Source of the DNA: Sperchopsis tessellata
Taxonomy: Eukaryota; Arthropoda; Insecta; Coleoptera; Hydrophilidae
Direction of reading: 5' to 3'
Length of the DNA stretch: 33,599 nucleotides
NCBI GenBank assembly: GCA_033557685.1
Contig: JAWQRN010000225.1
Location: forward strand, 1-33,599
Part shown: one piece after another, positions 30,150 through 33,599 of the stretch
Layout: every line of letters begins with the position of its first letter
How positions within the stretch are numbered: position 1 is the stretch's first letter
Position numbers and translations under genes: made by a program
The notes under the pieces: model-generated
Seen by the model: only the letters and a program-made list of their open reading frames with translations
Databases searched by the model: none
Told to the model about the DNA's origin: nothing

Positions 30150-32200
30150 TTACTTATTTTTTATTTTATTTACACTACTCAACATACTACTCAACATATC
30201 ACAATTAGAAAGTAGGAAATAACAACAAGATATTGTTTAACAAATAATATAGAAATCTAATAATATACACACATTAACAAAAAATTCCTTATTTCATTTA
30301 AAAAGCAGTAACTAAAAATAATGATTCGCTAAACAACTCAGGTAGAACAGATCGCAATTCCAAGTTACCGGTTGAAGAAAGGTCAACCCGATTCTGCACT
30401 GCGTGAAAACTATTACATATTCGATACAGTGGAGATCCCATTAAAATATTTGATCTTGCCTGACCCAGGAAGCACGTCCTATAAGTTCTTGTTGCCAAGC
30501 TTGGAATAAGAAAACAAATCAATGATAAAAATTCAGGATCATTAATAAGATAGTTGATGACCTTGATGAAGAACGTTACTTCAGCAGTTCTACGACGAGC
30601 GGAGTGAGAAAGTACATAGACAATGATTCCAGCAGAATATTTTATGAAAGCCCCTGAGTGGGTACAACCAAAATCGCTTAAAATGCAATTATTTCAAAAA
30701 TTTTCTCTGAACAGACTTCATGAGATTTATGTATTAATTCGGACAAGAGCATAAAACAGTATTTTTAACTAAAGAGGGTGAACAACTCACGGGTAGTTCT
30801 TATAAAAAATCCCTGCGAACGAGTAGAAGCTGAAGATGTCACAATTATATGAGGGTAGAAGGTAAGGCCTCTATCAAAAATAAATCAAAAAGATCCCTCA
30901 TAGAATCTACCACATCCAATATAGTGACATTGTGATTATAATGAAATTTAATGGGATTACGTTTACTAGTAAAATTCATAACTTTGCTATTTTACTTCTT
31001 GACGTTAAGTAACCAGCGGTTGACATAACATCAATGCATAAGAGAGTCCAAATCACCTTGCAGGCTGAGATAATCCGTAGCCAAGAATGAAGAAGAACTA
31101 AAGGCCTGGTGCATAATAGATAACGGACGGTTAGATAAATACGAACTGAAAAAAACTCTCCAAAGAAGTGGAAAATCCACATCAATTAAGCTTAGAAAGG
31201 AGGAGAATATGATCAATGCGATCAAAAGCCTTGGCAACGTCGATAAAAATGTTATCAACCTGCCCACCACCAACAAAAACTGACGAGGGAAATTGGATAT
31301 ATGACGATAGAAGACACATTGTAGATCGTTTACGCATAAAACCATGTTGGTAGATAGATATACGACTCTGTATATGTGGATAAACTAAGTATTGAATAAC
31401 AGATTCAAAGACCTTCGCAAAGTTCGAAAGAATAGCATTAGATCTGTAGTTTCTAACATCCCGTACATCACCCGTCTTATGAATAGGAGCAATCTAGGAA
31501 CGCTTCCAGATCTCAGGGAAGGAACCACGTCGTAAACAAAGGTTAAAAATAAAACAAAGTCTATATGAGAATCCCTCAATAAAAAACCTGGATAAGGTCA
31601 GGCCCATATAAATCCTTGTGTTTAATGCGTTTAATTGCCGAAGTTACAAGTGCAGGAGTTATGTTGTCGAGAGATACTGAGGACGATGAAAAATTCAATT
31701 CGAGGAGAGGATCAGTTATCAAGGATGTGCCAAAAATACTAGAAAAAAATAATGAGAAAGCGTTCACAATATCAAGAGGAGTGTCCACCTCCCCATATTC
31801 ACAAACCACAGCCATACGGCAATTAACATAACGCCAAAAATATTTAAGACAGGACCTAATAGAAGCCACAGACCTCTCAACGCAGTGCTTGAAGGCTGCA
31901 TATATAGCCAGTTTAATAGACCTTCTAAAATTGCGAAATTGTCTGGCTTAAAAAGGTTTCCGAGAAAATCGTCTACTCATGCTATAAAAAGGAGCATTTC
32001 GTCGAATATCTCAAATAATAATGCGGGTGTACCATGAGGGATATCATTTCTTGAGGTAAGATGATAAGGGTACGCAGATGTCAAAAACAGAATATAAACT
32101 AGAGGAGATAAAATCATAAGCAAGATTTACAGCTTCAAAAAGAAGTAATGGGCCTCAGACAAAACGAAAAATTAAGCCCTATAGCAGAGATAAATCTGAA
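30150..32200 (-). mobile_element. LINE K (Jockey-like), 5'-truncated, inserted in LINE J
   Basis: From 32,200 down on the minus strand: linker (LIILPQEMISLMVHPHYY region near 32,040), then KLAIYAAFKHCVERSVASIR near 31,905. The 97-codon frame 31,576-31,869 has YFWRYVNCRMAVVCEYGEVD, then NAFSLFFSSIFG and SAIKRIKHKDLYGPDLI. The next frames give SLRSGSVPRLLLFIRR, FRTLRRSLNLLF, HGFMRKRSTMC and motif A DVAKAFDRIDHIILLSKL (31,210-31,260). The VPQGS and catalytic FADD blocks are missing, so the sequence jumps to LSLQGDLDSLMH. The 3' part holds RASWVRQDQI, GSPLYRICNSFHAVQNRVDL and NLELRSVLPELF (30,298-30,522). It ends in an AAATAAAATAAAAAATAAG tail at about 30,150-30,172. Loss of the 5' end and an A-rich tail are normal for a LINE insertion. 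Confidence 0.85.
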
Positions 32201-32204
32201 TTTT

Positions 32205-32990
32205 TAAAGTGTATTGTGGTTTTTTCTTCAAAATGGTCTCCAGGTGTGATTGGGTGATAGAATTCTAAGGTTTAAGTCTCACACTGCATTGATGATTGGG
32301 AAAGATTACTAGTCACTTATAGCGATTTATCCTCTCGCCATTCTCTGACGACTTTTGTTTGAAGGTTACTCTGCGATACTCTTGTTCTTTATTATAATAT
32401 TGTTTATGATTCTTGTCTTGATGGTTGCGATTAATCTATGCTAAAAAAAGTGCAAAACTCTTTTTATTTTTGGTATTTGTCGTCGTTCAACTCATATGCT
32501 GAAATGGTGTTGTTAGTTAAAAAGTCTGATGGAAGAAGATTGTATTTGGCTTATTTGTTTCATAAGGGTATGCTCCCGGTAACTCCCCCATATTTAAATG
32601 ATAGAAATAGATTTCGTACGGATTTTCACAATGTAAATCTTCTTCATCGTGATTGCCATCCCTCGACATAAAGGAAAAGTGTATGTCGACGGTCTTTTTG
32701 TATAAAATCAGTGCTATTTACTATGGAATTTCTGAAGATTTTAAGTTAGTTTCAGAAAACACCATATCAAGAATTTTCTGTTTAATTGACAATCATTTTG
32801 CTCCATCATTTCCATATTACATTCCAATTTCATTTTCTGTCTGTCGTTGCATTTTTATTTTGAGAAGCAGGTCTCATAGGAAGCACCATGTGGGCATATA
32901 CGACTTGATTTGAGACCTGGTTGGCAGAAGATATACACATAATTATATTTATTAAATATTTTTCACGTATTGGTAATTTTTGTCAATAAA
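32205..32990 (+). mobile_element. LINE J (Jockey/CR1-like), 3' portion
   Basis: The readable thumb and C-terminal order is RILRFKSHTALMIGKDY near 32,260, SLIAIYPLAILLTTFV, LCDTLVLYYNIVYDSCLDGC near 32,370, and LKKVQNSFYFWYLSSFNSYA (32,441). FRTDFHNVNLLHRDCHP (32,612) and, one frame over, RRSFCIKSVLFTMEFLKIL near 32,686 follow. This corresponds to the usual LINE ending SFxYKIAxLYNSIPEDIK. It finishes with an A-rich tail, AATAAATAAAATAAAATG, near 32,984-33,002. It starts in the protein roughly where 29,410-30,148 stops, so I infer one element split by K. Confidence 0.8.
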
Positions 32991-33002
32991 TAAAATAAAA
33001 TG

Positions 33003-33147
33003 AAATTACAAACGTAAGGTGTTCATCGCGTGTGATAATTGGAGCTATCCTTATCTACAAATGGCGTCCTCATTCGTAATATCCGTCCAGGTCATATTTA
33101 ACAGCCGCCGGTGAATCCCCACCTCAAACACCTCTAATACGTCCATT
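33003..33147. other. Unassigned short spacer
   Basis: This short stretch between the LINE J tail and the tandem repeat has no recognised feature. Confidence 0.4.
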
Positions 33148-33296
33148 GTCGTCAAAATAGTCCCGACAAATTACCCCCTCAAAATAACCGCGACAATATA
33201 ATCCTATCAAAATAACTCCAGCAAAATAGCTCCGACACAAAATAGCCCGTGAGAAATAAGCCTTGAGAAAATAGCCCCAAAAAAATTGCCCCTGTG
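33148..33296. repeat. Degenerate 14-15 bp tandem repeat (CAAAATAGCCCCGA)
   Basis: About ten decayed units of the form CAAAATAgCCCCGA can be followed, for example CAAAATAGTCCCGA, CAAAATAACCGCGA and CAAAATAGCTCCGA, later TGAGAAAATAGCCCC. Units vary by one or two bases and a few small indels. It has no coding sense. The unit looks like a minisatellite rather than part of the LINE beside it. Confidence 0.85.
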
Positions 33297-33561
33297 TAAT
33301 TATCTAACTTATTAATTTTGAACAAATTTAAATCATATTTTTTATATTTTTTTTTTCTGAAAAGGATATGTTTATACTTTATATATGTCACATATCACAA
33401 AACTTAGTAAAGGAAACTAGAAGGTTTAACCAAAATTGAAAATGCTTAATTTCAATTGGACAAACTAATTTAAAAAATCTGAAATAGAAAATGCTTACTT
33501 GTCATTGTCAACGTGTGAAGATGTAGTTCATACATCGTTTTCTATATCTTTTAAACATATA

Positions 33562-33567
<6 letters not shown>
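33297..33567. other. Unassigned AT-rich sequence
   Basis: No feature is supported. A 70-codon minus-strand frame (33,179-33,391) partly overlaps the tandem repeat and is a composition artefact. Confidence 0.5.

Positions 33568-33599
<32 letters not shown>
33568..33599. repeat. (TA)n microsatellite at window edge
   Basis: A perfect TA run fills the last 30 or so bases and continues beyond the window. Confidence 0.9.

Noticed and set aside
30140..32215. A target-site duplication of K using the KSSVLQYL / KCIVVFSS-coding segments on each side
   Set aside because: The two DNA segments agree at fewer than half of their positions, so the resemblance is at the level of the expected protein position only.
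1..33599. CRISPR array, bacterial operon or prophage
   Set aside because: There are no regularly spaced repeats with unique spacers, no bacterial gene density, and the coding remnants are eukaryotic retrotransposons.
1..33599. Endogenous viral sequence or an LTR retrotransposon
   Set aside because: No gag, protease, integrase, capsid or paired long terminal repeats were recognised. All RT remnants are of LINE or Penelope type.

Overview
This window looks like intergenic DNA from an arthropod nuclear genome, most likely an insect. It is AT-rich, and no open frame is longer than about 170 codons. No frame reads as a host gene. Nearly every frame that can be recognised is a piece of a dead transposable element. 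The arthropod call rests on an R1-type LINE 3' end, Jockey-like LINEs, Penelope-like elements (PLEs), a tRNA-headed SINE, and two copies of a repeated protein family that I remember from arthropod genomes. I cannot name the species. Element classes come from motif recognition by eye, so clade names are provisional.

Layout. 1-1,700 is mostly featureless, with a possible PLE ribozyme relic at 407-437. A complete SINE lies on the minus strand at 1,843-2,156 between a 15-bp target-site duplication. A promoter-like CpG-rich patch lies at 2,940-3,260. LINE A (+) covers 3,557-5,840; it keeps its 5' UTR and its 3' end but has lost the endonuclease. An RTE-like LINE (+) has its 5' part at 5,870-6,310 and its RT part at 7,090-8,760. 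A PLE 3' end with a GIY-YIG endonuclease (6,330-7,065) lies between the two parts. Inside the RT part a 159-bp segment is present twice, around a 142-bp piece of LINE A 5' UTR. 8,760-10,560 holds nothing I can name. A PLE reverse-transcriptase scrap (10,560-10,826) directly abuts LINE B (minus, 10,828-12,735). A 154-bp tandem duplication follows at 12,747-13,053.

The middle holds a Jockey-like RT scrap (+, 14,500-14,890), LINE C (minus, 14,911-17,045), LINE D (+, 17,285-17,990) and an R1-like 3' end (+, 19,625-20,815). After these comes the first copy of the repeated protein family, here called X (+, 20,890-21,735). Two clusters of degenerate TCGA/ATCGAT motifs flank the R1-like piece and X (18,660-18,775 and 21,900-22,030).

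The right part holds a second PLE 3' end with a hammerhead-like motif (minus, 23,160-23,900), three LINE RT scraps on the minus strand (23,930-24,330; 24,495-24,885; 25,240-26,610), and a Tigger/pogo DNA-binding domain (+, 26,800-27,240) that runs straight into the second copy of X (27,225-27,720). After a long AT-rich blank, a Jockey/CR1-like LINE J (+, 29,410-30,148 and 32,205-32,990) is interrupted by a 2-kb Jockey-like element K on the opposite strand (30,150-32,200). The window ends with a degenerate 14-15 bp tandem repeat and a TA microsatellite.

Nothing here works together as a pathway. The interest lies in the order of insertions, the PLE ribozyme relics, the unexplained long duplication and the poorly characterised family X.
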